Shown here: piece by piece, positions 1-22,050 of the stretch
How positions within the stretch are numbered: the stretch's first letter is position 1
Layout of the letters: the number at the start of each line of letters is the position of its first letter
NCBI GenBank assembly: GCA_949752735.1
Contig: OX457040.1
Location: forward strand, 5,613,106 to 5,677,105
Source: Lumbricus terrestris
Lineage: Eukaryota; Annelida; Clitellata; Crassiclitellata; Lumbricidae
Reading direction: 5' to 3'
Length of the DNA stretch: 64,000 bases
Notes under the pieces: model-generated
Database searches by the model: none
Seen by the model: only the letters and a program-made list of their open reading frames with translations
Told to the model about the DNA's origin: nothing
Translations under genes and position numbers: made by a program

Positions 1-470
1 TCCTAGTTACGCCACTGGTCAGATTGACAGCTGTTCGTGGCAGTTAATTAGATCGACTGCGGTGATTGGTGCGTGTAGCAGTTCAGCCTTGATGGAGATG
101 GATTGTGAGCAGCAGATGTCTTTCCATCTAATATATTGCATCATGGAATGTCTAAAGGCACGCGCGTGAAACGAGAATTCAGTTTCACGGAGTTGGTCTA
201 GAATCTAGAATGATAAAATATTACGTGTAGGCTACGTGTATCGACCTATTCTTAGAACATGTTTTATTTCTGTTGGTTTGTGTGGAATGCTGAGGTTCGA
301 ATAGGTGAGGAGGTCAAGGCAAGACGTTGTATGCGAGTAAAAGAAGAGGAATGTTAGGAGAAGGTTTGCTTAATTAAAAGAGAAAATGTTAAGAAGAGGA
401 TAATAATTTATTGTGATTTGTAAGAAGAGGAATGATAATAAGAAATGAGAAGATGAGAACGACGTTATGT
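1..470. other. Upstream flank of unit A, no gene seen
   Basis: No open frame with coding character is visible. The segment is nearly identical to 27880-28330 in unit B, so it belongs to the duplicated 5' flank. It ends where a purine-rich tract begins. Confidence 0.7.
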
Positions 471-479
471 GGACGAGGT

Positions 480-745
480 AGAGGAGGAGGAAGAGGAGGA
501 CGAGGAGGAGAGGTATAAGGAGAGGAAGGAGAATGAGAAGAAGAAGAAAAAGAAGAAGAAGAAGAAGAAGAAGAAGAAGAAGAAAGAGGAGGAGGAAGAG
601 GAAGAGGACGAGGAAGAGGAGGACGAGGAAAGAAGGAGCAGGAGGAGGAGCAGGAGGAAGAGAAGGAGAGGAGAATAGAAGAAGGAGCAGGAGCAGTAGG
701 AGGAGCAGGAGGAGGAGGAAAAGGAGGAGGTAGAAGAATATGAGG
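480..745 (+). repeat. Polypurine tract (GAA/GGA)n
   Basis: The + strand is almost purely A and G for about 260 bases, mostly GAA, GAG and AGG triplets. Glu/Arg/Lys-rich and Ser-rich frames here are low-complexity artefacts. A homologous but differently sized tract sits at 28320-28580 in unit B. Confidence 0.9.
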
Positions 746-829
746 AGGAGGATGGAATCAAGAAAAGAAAAAAACGGGATTATGGGGGTTCACAAATCTC
801 TGCCACCATGGTACCCAACACACCTTGGC

Positions 830-1400
830 TTGCACGGCCGGGTGGGAGCAGCGTATTGGGGGGGTGGAAGAAAATTTTTCTCGAAAAACCAAATTTCACG
901 GGTGGCGTACCGGTGGAGATCGGAGTGTGGTGGGACGTGGTGGGGTGGGTGGGGGTAGAAAGGGCGGGGTGGGGAAATTATTTAAGAAAAACAAAATTTC
1001 ACGGTTTGCGTACGGAGTGTGGTGAGTTGGGGTGGGAGGTGGAAAGAAAAAAAATTCCGAATTTCTCGGGTGGCGTACCGGTGGAGGTCGGAGTGCGTTG
1101 GGGTATGGTGGGGTGGGGAAGGACGGACGGGCAGAGGGACGGAGGGGAGGGATGAGTGGAGAAAAGGAGGGAGGTGACGGGGATGGGGAGGGAGTAGGGA
1201 GGTGGGGAGGGTGGAGGAAGCGGAGGGGAGGGTAGTGAGAGGGAGAGAGGGAGGTATGGGAGGGAGGGAGGAAAGAAGAAGGAGGGGAAGGAGGGAGTGG
1301 TGAGGGGGAGGGGAGGGATGGAGGGTGAAGGAGGGAACGGGAGTGGCCTGGAACGAGACGAATCCTAAAATTCCCGGGCAACGCCGGGTACCCCAGGTAG
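830..1400 (+). repeat. G-rich imperfect repeats with a CCCGGGCAACGCCGGG end
   Basis: Related blocks near 890-925, 990-1020 and 1060-1105 share GGTGGCGTACCGGTGGAG-like cores, each preceded by AAATTTC- or AATTTC-type sequence. After a GGGAGG-rich tract the segment ends in a short hairpin, CCCGGGCAACGCCGGG, at about 1373-1388. Similar hairpin ends occur near 21570-21650. It looks like a repeated mobile element of unknown class, possibly a hairpin-ended Helitron-like piece; the class is a guess. Confidence 0.45.
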
Positions 1401-1685
1401 TTATTTACAAAGTCGCTGAATTTTAGACACCGTTAAAATGGTTTAGAATTAAAGTTTATGTTTAATTTTGCTAAAATTGTTCAATTGCGTCCTTCTACAA
1501 ATTGCGCTTATGCTGTCATTGACAACGACTCTGCTGCTAGCGTAGTTTTAAATTGAATATTAAGCTGAATATTATATTAAAGAATTTACCGCTAGTGTCT
1601 GTACTATGACAGAGTCCAGAGCCCCGAAGAATGAGGAGGACTAAGCTAATCATCTTCTTTATGAAATAGCACCCAACCAGATATA

Positions 1686-1870
1686 CAGGGTGGGCAAAAA
1701 AGGCTCCTTCGGATTTTTGCCAATATCTTGAAATATTTTGATGAAATCTGGCCAACAATACATGTTAAAATATGTATTGTCCATAAGCCTGTAAAATGTC
1801 ATTTCAAAATTCTTACACTTTGGTCACGATATTGACAAAAAACGTAGGGAGTCTTTTTTGGCCCACCCTG
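1686..1870. mobile_element. TA-inserted MITE (Tc1/mariner-like ends)
   Basis: The ends are inverted repeats, CAGGGTGGGC at the left and its complement GCCCACCCTG at the right, each next to TA. The matching place in unit B (about 30535-30550) reads straight through with a single TA, so the empty site proves an insertion of about 185 bp with TA duplication. There is no transposase frame, so it is non-autonomous. Confidence 0.85.
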
Positions 1871-1879
1871 TAGAAGAGA

Positions 1880-2990
1880 GATAAAAATGTAAATACAGAT
1901 TAAATCTAAAGACTTCTACTGTAGGCAGTGAGAGAATTTTGGGGGGAAACTGGAAGGTTTCACTATGATCCACTTAGAATTTGGGAGTGAAAACAGACTT
2001 TACTATGGGGCTCTGAGGTAGAGTGGGGGGGCTGAAGCGCCCAACGACCTGGCAATTCTCACCCTGACTGTAGGTGCCTTCAGAATTAGTTCAATTAGGC
2101 CTAATCTGAATTTTCATTTGAAGCATTAGTTGCTGACGTCGTTAAACTCTGTCTCGGCTATAATAAGTTTACTTCATTCAATAACCCAGCTGACAGACCG
2201 GTTACAGTAGACCTAATACAGCTACGGAGAACGAGCAAGTTACGCAATTAAAGCGATCCACAAAGAAAGCAAATCACAGAAGACATAAAATATCACAAAT
2301 CTGTAGCCATGCCAGTCGCAAGCTCTGTGTACCTTAACTGCCCTAGGTGCCACCTAGGGATTGAAGAGAGTGGAACCGCATACCGTATAAGCACTTCAAG
2401 CCACAGAGTTGTCCACTGTACTAACCCCCATCCCAAATCCCAATTATAAATATTTATATAAATAGACAATAAATAAATATAGCCTAATTATGCAATGTCT
2501 GCGAAGCTGATCAGCGTAGATGTTAAACAACGACAGTCTCATGAATAACAGCAGTTGGGCGGTCTGCGATAGCACATTCCACGTACTGCGGAGTTTAATT
2601 CCACTGACGAGACCTTGCGTTCTTCGGCCCGGATTTCACGACTTTCTGTTCCCACAAAAAGATGAAAAAATTCATAACCTAGTGTCATTTTTAAAAGGCT
2701 GTCTAAAAAGAAATAAATCTAGTCAATACGATCAGTTACAAACAGCTCGTCATGTTGGAATCGCCAAATCGCAATTTCTTGAACTCTTCCCTCAGACTAT
2801 CTGCTTTTATTTTGTCAGCGCTGTAAATGGTTTCGGCTTCAATTACATTCTGAAGGTAATTAAATTGCAAGTTTGCTCCTTTTTAGCTGGCGGAATGCAG
2901 ATTACCACGTGGTTCTATACGGTTTTCTCAGTAATTGTTATCTGCCAAAATGTAAACAATAATAGCTGACTAAGCATTTAGGCCTACCTA
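1880..2990. other. Duplicated non-coding flank
   Basis: This matches 30550-31900 of unit B with small indels. A 149-codon frame at 2520-2969 has no recognisable domain, and the homologous region of B is interrupted, so I do not call a gene. It contains TAGGCCTA at 2096-2103 and 2979-2986. Confidence 0.6.
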
Positions 2991-2995
2991 TAAAC

Positions 2996-3535
2996 GGTTC
3001 CCGGACAATTCGTCCCCGGACAATTCGTCCCGGACAATTCGGACCGGACAATTCGTCCCCGGACAATTCGGACCGGACAATTCGTCCCGGACAATTCGTC
3101 CCCGGACAATTCGTCCCGGACAATTCGTCCCCGGACAATTCGTCCCGGACACCATTACCGTATACAGATGTCGACCGGAGATACTGCTGCGCATTAAAAT
3201 TCAATTCGAAATTGAAAATTATTTCATTGTTCTCAAAGCAAATGTAGGCCTAAACATAATATAACACGTTACCTCACTTGGCTATGACATTAAAGGTATA
3301 TTTGGAAAGCAATAGGTTGGCCTACTCCAGAATGGACAAGTCACGCATAGACTGAGGCTAAAGTAGGCTATAGCCGGTCCGAATTGTCCGGGTCCGAATT
3401 GTCCGGTCCGAATTGTCCGGGTCCGAATTGTCCGGTCCGAATTGTCCGGGGACGAATTGTCCGGGACGAATTGTCCGGGACGAATTGTCCGGGACGAATT
3501 GTCCGGGGACGAATTGTCCGGACACCCCTATGGTT
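2996..3535. mobile_element. Fold-back-like element with two inverted satellite arms
   Basis: The left arm (about 3000-3150) is a tandem array of GGACAATTCGTCC-type units. The right arm (3374-3525) is the same array in inverted orientation. They flank about 220 bp of unrelated sequence. In unit B the site reads directly from TATAAAC to ATACCATGC (near 31905), so the block is an insertion. Proteins read from it are periodic artefacts. The family is unknown; the structure resembles fold-back transposons, whose long inverted repeats are made of tandem repeats. Confidence 0.7.
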
Positions 3536-3548
3536 ATACCATGCAATG

Positions 3549-3944
3549 CATAGTTGTAAAAAACTTTTTTTCCGTTTTTTATTCTCTCCCAAAAAACGTC
3601 GTTTTTTCGTTTTGTTTTATTTCCCATCGTTTTTTATCGTTTTTTTATTTTTTCTTTAACTTTATTTATTCATTTACTTTCTGTTATTATTTTCCTTAAT
3701 TTTAATTTTTTTATGATATTTCTTATGTTTTCCGCCAACTATCAAGGATTCAGCTAACTAAAGTCATTATTTCATCGTTTAACATCATCATTTAAGAGAT
3801 AGCCTGCGTGTAGTAGGTTCCTAATCAATGTTTTCAAGGTTAAAATGCGGTTTTAGATGTAGCAAAGTCAAATTATTTACCGTTTCCGTTTTTTATCGTT
3901 TTTTACCGTTTTTTATTTCGTTTCCATCGTTTTTTACATCTATG
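3549..3944. mobile_element. hAT-like MITE, T-rich interior
   Basis: The terminal inverted repeats are CATAGTTGTAAAAAAC (left) and the complement of CATAGATGTAAAAAAC (right). The direct repeat ATGCAATG flanks both sides (3541-3548 and 3945-3952) and occurs once in unit B. The interior is rich in CGTTTTTT runs and has no coding frame. Confidence 0.85.
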
Positions 3945-3992
3945 ATGCAATGAGTACTTCCCTGATATGAGTGGAGTGAAAGAATTTCGACG

Positions 3993-4930
3993 ATGGATGA
4001 ACGGAAGGACGGACGGACGGACGGACGGACGGACGGACGGACGGACGGACGGACGGACGGACGGACGGACGGACGGACGGAAGGACGGACGGACGGACGG
4101 ACGGGCGGGCGGACGGACGGACGGAAGGACGGACGGACGGACGGGTGGACGGACGGAAGGACGGAAGGACGGACGGACGGACGGACGGGCGGGCGGACGG
4201 ACGGACGGACGGACGGACGGGTGGACGGACGGAAGGACGGACGGACGGGCGGACGGACGGACGGAAGGACGGACGGACGGACGGACGGACGGACGGAAGG
4301 ACGGACGGGTGGACGGACGGACGGGCGGACGGACGGACGGACGGACGGATGGACGGACGGGTGGGCGGACGGACGGACGGACGGGTGGACGGACGGAAGG
4401 ACGGACGGACGGGCGGACGGACGGACGGATGGACGGACGGGTGGACGGACGGACGGACGGACGGACGGACGGGTGGACGGACGGAAGGACGGACGGACGG
4501 GCGGACGGACGGACGGAAGGACGGACGGACGGACGGGTGGACGGACGGAAGGACGGACGGACGGACGGGCGGACGGACGGACGGACGGACGGACGGACGG
4601 ACGGGCGGGCGGGCGGACGGACGGACGGACGGACGGGTGGACGGACGGAAGGACGGAAGGACGGAAGAACGGACGGACGGACGGACGGAAGGACGGACGG
4701 ACGGAAGGACGGACGGACGGACGGACGGGTGGACGGACGGAAGGACGGACGGACGGGCGGACGGACGGACGGAAGGACGGACGGACGGAAGGACGGACGG
4801 ACGGAAGGACGGACGGACGGACGGGCGGACGGACGGAAGGACGGACGGACGGACGGGTGGACGGACGGAAGGACGGACGGACGGACGGGTGGACGGACGG
4901 ACGGACGGACGGACGGACGGGTGGACGGAC
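3993..4930 (+). repeat. Long (GGAC)n microsatellite with GGGC/GGAA variants
   Basis: About 940 bp of four-base repeats GGAC/GACG with interspersed GGGC, GGTG and GGAA variants. Frames are open in several registers on both strands and give Arg-Pro-Ser or Asp-Gly-Arg periodic proteins; these are not genes. The homologous array in unit B (about 31964-32035) is less than 80 bp long, so unit A has expanded strongly. Confidence 0.95.
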
Positions 4931-5070
4931 GGATGGATGGATGGATGGATGGATGGATGGATGGATGGATGGATGGATGGATGGATGGATGGATGGATGG
5001 ATGGATGGATGGATGGATGGATGGATGGATGGATGGATGGACGTGACGGATGGATGGATGGAGACAGACA
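4931..5070 (+). repeat. (GGAT)n microsatellite
   Basis: A nearly pure GGAT array of about 110 bp continues directly from the GGAC array and is followed by GACA-rich sequence to about 5165. The homologous GGAT array in unit B (32036-32235) is longer. Confidence 0.95.
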
Positions 5071-5169
5071 GGCAGACAGATAAAAACAGTCAGAGACACA
5101 CAGAGAGGGATACAGAGAGAGACAGACAGAGATACAGAGACAGAGACAGGGAGACAGAGCTGTGTAGAC

Positions 5170-5640
5170 ACCTAACATTCTTAGACATTAGACTTAATTG
5201 ATGAAAAGATAATTGTGGATCAAAATAAGTTGAACCAAGGAAAATAATGCCATAGTTGTCAATGTGTAGATGGAATTTTAAAAAAAAACAATTTTGACAA
5301 TAATAATTATAACTCTCGGGGAGACTTTGTTTCAGCGGAGGATGAAATATTCTCTCTCCCCCCAACCGGATACTTTATTTTGGAATAATAATAGTCTCAT
5401 GTGGCGAATTTATTCTGAAATAGATCCACCGAGACAAGAATTTGATTCAAAATAGAGTATTGGGGGGGGGGCGTTTAGGGGAGACTGTCACGCGACATTG
5501 GCCAAAGACAAGATGCATACCAGGAACAACAAACTTTCCAACGCATGCTGATCGCAATCTTGCAAAAAAACTTTTCCGAACATTTTCTTGGGAGTCTCCC
5601 TATGAACATAACTGCCATCTGTCGACTGGAATGCGTTGGC
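5170..5640. other. Duplicated non-coding flank
   Basis: This corresponds to 32430-32890 in unit B, base for base over long stretches. No frame here is preserved in both copies, so no gene is called. Confidence 0.65.
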
Positions 5641-5652
5641 TGATTCCGTGTG

Positions 5653-5663
5653 TGTGCGTTCGT

Positions 5664-5734
<71 letters not shown>
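5653..5734 (+). repeat. (GT)n microsatellite
   Basis: An uninterrupted GT run of about 70 bases. In unit B the same position (32903-33015) is an imperfect GT/GC mixture. Confidence 0.95.
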
Positions 5735-5736
<2 letters not shown>

Positions 5737-5739
5737 CGC

Positions 5740-7200
5740 GCGCTTGTGTCAACGGTGACTGTTATAGTCAAAAATTGCTTTCCTGCTCGTGAAGTAGTCT
5801 GTTAAGCTGTTAGTGACTTTTCAACTATGACCTCTGTGTAGTTTGTTATTTTTCACAGCCTTATAAAAACCGTCAAAAATGTTCATTAGTGCAAGTGCAC
5901 CCGGTTTGCATGAATAACAAATCGTTGGCAGAAGTAGGCCTAAACACACGCAAACAATTAAATACGCTAATAATTATGGGGTGTTGGGATCCGTTGCCCG
6001 ATGTGCAGACCTGCACGGGAAGGACTGTAGGCCTAGGCCTACTAAATAAGTATTATTGTGTTCACTATTTTTTTATTGCAGTTGGCGAGAATACAATTAT
6101 TCAGCGGCATTATGAGAGATACAGTAGGTTAACATTTTATATAATAGCACGCTTTCATGATGTTGGGTCACCAACAAATACTACTGTAAAAGATCGCGTA
6201 TAAATAGCCTATAGACCCATCTATGTAGTAGGTGTATTGTTTTTGACATAATATTCGTGGGCATGAAGGTGAGACATGTTGGCCCTTGATGGCAAATAAT
6301 TATAATTGCTTTCAGTTTACATAAGTTTAATCAATGAAAACAACAAGAAATGTGGGGCCCTGTTCGAAACATTTTTGGGGGGATCTTCGGCCGAAAAATC
6401 TGATGGCCTTTTTTTAGTCGTTTGGTAGAAATTTCTTTAGAATATTCAGATTTTTCCCTAACAAAAATAGCTGACAACCTTTTTTAGTCGTTGGTCAGAA
6501 TGTACTCCCAATATGTCGATTGTTTCCTCACAATTATTTTTTACCAGGTGTGGGGACCCCTAAAGTGTGGGCGCCGCTGTTCGGCCGAAAACGTTGAACA
6601 TGCCTTAATCCAGCTATTTCGTGAATAGGCTAAGTTTTAATGCCATACACATGATAAAGGATCACAGGGAAATCATGGTGGAACTCCTGCCCACGCTAAA
6701 GTAGAAAGGCAGCTTCGACTATTTTTTTAAATTATACAGAACTTTCTGTCTGCAATTCGCAGAACAACCACTTATGGAACTTTTTAAATTCTGTGCGTGC
6801 AAAGGGGCTTTGAATCGTAATTTCAAAGTTTCTAAAGGACCACTCGAAAGCCAGGCGTTGGGCACTCGCAGATTCACGAGCGCTTGAGTGAATTAGGAGT
6901 GGATTATAAGCTGAACTTTGGTCAATTCTTGGCCGGCGAATTGTAGGCTATCTCCAAAAATATTCATGCACTGCGTTTTGTAATGTTTTTTTTATAGTGC
7001 ACAAAATAAGTGGATAAAACGGAATTAATGCAGCACTCGTGAAAAGATGGACCCATGCCCCGCAAGCTACTTCTAGCCTTCTAGGTTACTTTAAACTCAT
7101 ACTGTGAACAGTTACTGTCCGCGTATATGCTAAGAGATCGATAGCAAATAAAGTTTCAACTGTTTTTAATGCGTAGAGGACTTTTGTTTTCTTAAATTTA
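5740..7200. other. Distal 5' flank of gene A
   Basis: Homologous to 33030-33415 plus 37933-39350 in B and, in part, to 51975-52560 in C. It holds TAGGCCTA at 5935, 6028 and 6034 (the last two overlapping). A piece at about 6345-6600 is a truncated copy of the MITE that is complete in B at 38593-38886. No gene is seen. Confidence 0.6.
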
Positions 7201-7389
7201 ATGTGTGGCAGAAAACTGTTCCATGCGCGCGCGGGTCAGCGACTCGCAAGGCTCGGTCAATCGATGATCGATCACTCCATCTCTCTTTCCCTTACCCTCA
7301 TCGCTGTTTCCCTGATCCTGAACCCCCGCCCCCATCCACTCTATATCCATCTGGCTGTGACTGCCTGCACCTGTAGATCTTGTTCTGGA

Positions 7390-7560
7390 TGAATTCAGAC
7401 ACCACCGGTTCTCATTTGACTGAGCCACTGTGAATGAATTGGCTGATTCCCGCCACGAGGGCTGTTTACAGCGTCTTAGCGCTCTGGAGATACTTACACG
7501 ACTACACCTTTAGCCTTGCAACCCACTCACGGTTGGTACGTAATTGAACGTTGACTCAAA
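7390..7560 (+). promoter_or_regulatory. Conserved upstream block, gene A
   Basis: A block running from TTCTGGATGAATTCAGACAC to the Cys-less CACTCACGGT region is kept in all three units (A here, B 39485-39660, C 54120-54244 plus 54561-54640). Retention in the most diverged unit, C, suggests but does not prove a regulatory role. It lies about 300-470 bp upstream of the TATA box. Confidence 0.4.
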
Positions 7561-7861
7561 AACTCATCCCATCATTCCGCGACATTAAACCAAAAATTTA
7601 CCAATTAAGGAAATTTTGCACACGGACACCCACGCAGACTGTAAGTCAATCACCAAAGAACCTGTTTCATCGCAGTTCTATTCCTCTACCTCCTTTTCGT
7701 CTTCCTCCTCCTCTGCCCATCCTTGTTGGCGGCCTTTTTCGCAATCAGCCGTGTTACACACGAGCAATTGAACCGTAGCGTGGATCTCTGTGCTCTGTAC
7801 TTCCCCTCTTCTTCGCTCGAATTTATCTCCTCCCACTTCATCTTTCATGCACTCTGCCTGC

Positions 7862-7868
7862 TATATAA
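7862..7868 (+). promoter_or_regulatory. TATA box of gene A
   Basis: TATATAA lies 185 bp before the ATG, inside a CTGCCTGCTATATAA block kept in all three genes. Transcription should start about 25-35 bp downstream, giving a 5' leader of about 150 nt. Confidence 0.7.
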
Positions 7869-8046
7869 TGAACCGGTAAAAGTAATGCCATCACAGCATT
7901 ACCTGGGGTACGAACGACTCTGGCTCGTCCAAAAGAAAACCCCGCTCAGCATATTGGTGCGTTCAACGTCGTCTCTATACGATCAGCAAACACAGAGTTT
8001 CCTTCGGTCAGACACGCCATCGTCAACACCGTCACAACACTCAACT

Positions 8047-20077
<12,031 letters not shown>

Positions 20078-20079
20078 TC

Positions 20080-20820
20080 TTCCAGAAACGGCGTTTCTGC
20101 TTCCTTGTGAGGTCGTGACCTCCAGAGAAACCGTGAATCATTCGAGGAAAACCTTTGCAGAAACGGGATGTGGATTTCACGGTCCTTCACTGACAAAATG
20201 GTCAATGCAGAGACTCAAAGGTTGCCCGAGGTCAGCGCATTCAGGGATTGCGATCTGGACTCTGTAACCGTCTGATCCAGTGTCTGGTGATGATCTGTCT
20301 TTGAAATTGTACTATGTGTATTGTTCTTGCTATTGTCTATAACTGTTTAGCCCATTAGCATTGTTCTTGTAATTATTACTGTTATTTCGCCTTTTTGTTA
20401 TTAATCATATTATTGCTATTATTATAATCATTGTTTAGTATTGTTGTCATCATTAGTTTATTGTTGTTATTATTACTATTATTGATGATGGCATTATTTA
20501 TTTACATGCATAGGATTTTACAGAATTACAGCTTATTTCATCCATGTATCAAATGATGCCACTGCCGTTTTTTATTATTAATAATCAAAGTTGGGACAAC
20601 GGTAGTAGTCGCGGTTTTGTCGTATTATAATGGTAGTGATGGAGATAGTTGCTGTGGTAGCATTAGTAGTGGTACCAGTAGTATTGGTAGTGGTATTAGC
20701 AGCAGTAAAATATATTAACATTATGTTATTTGCATGTTTTTGGATGATTTGCATGTTTTTGGAATTGTATCTGAAACACTAATATTGTTCATATAATTTT
20801 GGATTCGTTTGCAAATATTA
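20080..20820. other. 3' flank or UTR of gene A
   Basis: Homologous to 50131-50700 (B) and, at its start, to 63290-63990 (C). It is AT-rich with many ATT/ATTATT stretches. No clear AATAAA signal was found close to the stop. No other gene is seen. Confidence 0.5.
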
Positions 20821-21057
20821 AATATTAAATATTAACGTGATGAGATCAAACGGTTTGGAAAAGGAGATGATGACGGCATGCGGTGAAGGAAGAAGAAGAC
20901 GCGGAAGACCAAGGAAGAGGTGGATGGATGAAGTACAGGAAAAGTCTGGAATGAGCTTGGAAGAGCTAAGAGAGGCGACAATAAACAGAAGACAATGGAG
21001 AGGATACATCATGACTGTCGCCAGAGCTCCAAGAGCTGACGGCACCAGGTGACCAGG
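20821..21057 (+). mobile_element. LINE C-terminal fragment with 12-bp target duplication
   Basis: The frame 20837-21052 reads GRPRKRWMDEVQ, GMSLEELREATINRRQWR and a final RADGTR, the C-terminus of an RTE-like or CFDP2-type LINE. TTGCAAATATTA flanks both sides (20809-20820 and 21058-21069). Unit B has a single copy of the target near 51202. Confidence 0.85.
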
Positions 21058-21292
21058 TTGCAAATATTATTTTCGCGAAATGGAAATTAAACTGGTCGAA
21101 ATTGAACAATAGTTGACTTAATCGTTTTGAAGCATTGGGTCTCACTGGATAAAATATAATCGTACATGAAATGATTATGTGTGATTAGTGATTAATGAAT
21201 TTTGCAAGTGTCTATGTAAGCTTATATAGAAAGCCAGAATGTGCGAAAGCTATCTTAAGGAGGCCTATTTACACAACCTGAGCATTTTCTGA

Positions 21293-21293
<1 letters not shown>

Positions 21294-21375
<82 letters not shown>

Positions 21376-21393
21376 GGTGGTGGTGGTGGTGGC
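21294..21393 (+). repeat. (GAT)n(GGT)n microsatellite at the end of unit A
   Basis: About 22 GAT/ATG repeats followed by about 10 GGT repeats. Similarity to unit B stops here (51400-51412). Confidence 0.9.
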
Positions 21394-21399
21394 TGCGGC

Positions 21400-21997
21400 G
21401 GCGGCGACAACTATGCACAAGAACGCAGCTCAGAGAAATATTAATTATACTAACTAAGAACAGACAACCTGCAATAATTGTATTAGGCCACAGTCAGCAC
21501 ACACACCCGGGCCATGTTTGGCTTTTGGGGAAGCGGGGGTGGAGTGGAGGGGTGGCGAAAACCCGAAATTTTGCGGTCAACGCTGGGTAGGCTACCCCAG
21601 AGGAGTAGTGTCGAAAACCCCAAATTTCCCGGGCAAAGCCGGGTCCCATATCTTGTAAATAAATAAAATAAAAATTCATTAATTGTTTCGGGGCATTCGG
21701 TTGACTTGACCTCCTTCCGTTATCGTAGATGACCTATTATATTAGGCCTACTATAAAATTATGTGCATTTGCCTGTCTTTATACAGACAACAGTCTTTCC
21801 AAGAACTAATTATTAATTTGTTGTTGCAAAAACTAATTGATCGCATTTACATGTATAGCATGAAAGTCCACCTGTCTGCATGTCTGTCTGCCTGTCTGTG
21901 TGTTGTGTGTGTCTGTCCGTCTGTCTGTCTGTATGTATGTCTGTCTGTATGTATGTCTGTCTTTCTGTCCGTCCGTCCGTCCGTCCGTCTGTCTGAC

Positions 21998-22050
<53 letters not shown>

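Noticed and set aside
896..1381. 161-codon Pro/Ser-rich minus-strand frame
   Set aside because: It derives from the GGGAGG-rich tract and has no domain.
2520..2969. 149-codon frame as a gene
   Set aside because: No known motif, and the homologous sequence in unit B is disrupted.
3000..3525. Possible CRISPR array
   Set aside because: The repeats are adjacent without unique spacers, occur as inverted pairs and lie in animal DNA; a fold-back element explains them.
3903..5201. Open frames of 312-422 codons on both strands (Arg-Pro-Ser and Asp-Gly-Arg repeats)
   Set aside because: They follow from a four-base microsatellite without stops; unit B has a much shorter array and no equivalent frame.
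7723..8046. Longer N-terminus for gene A (frame opens at 7723, ATG also at 7885) and for gene B (39721)
   Set aside because: The TATA box lies inside this stretch, the extension is not conserved and gene C has no such start; the signal peptide begins at the shared ATG.
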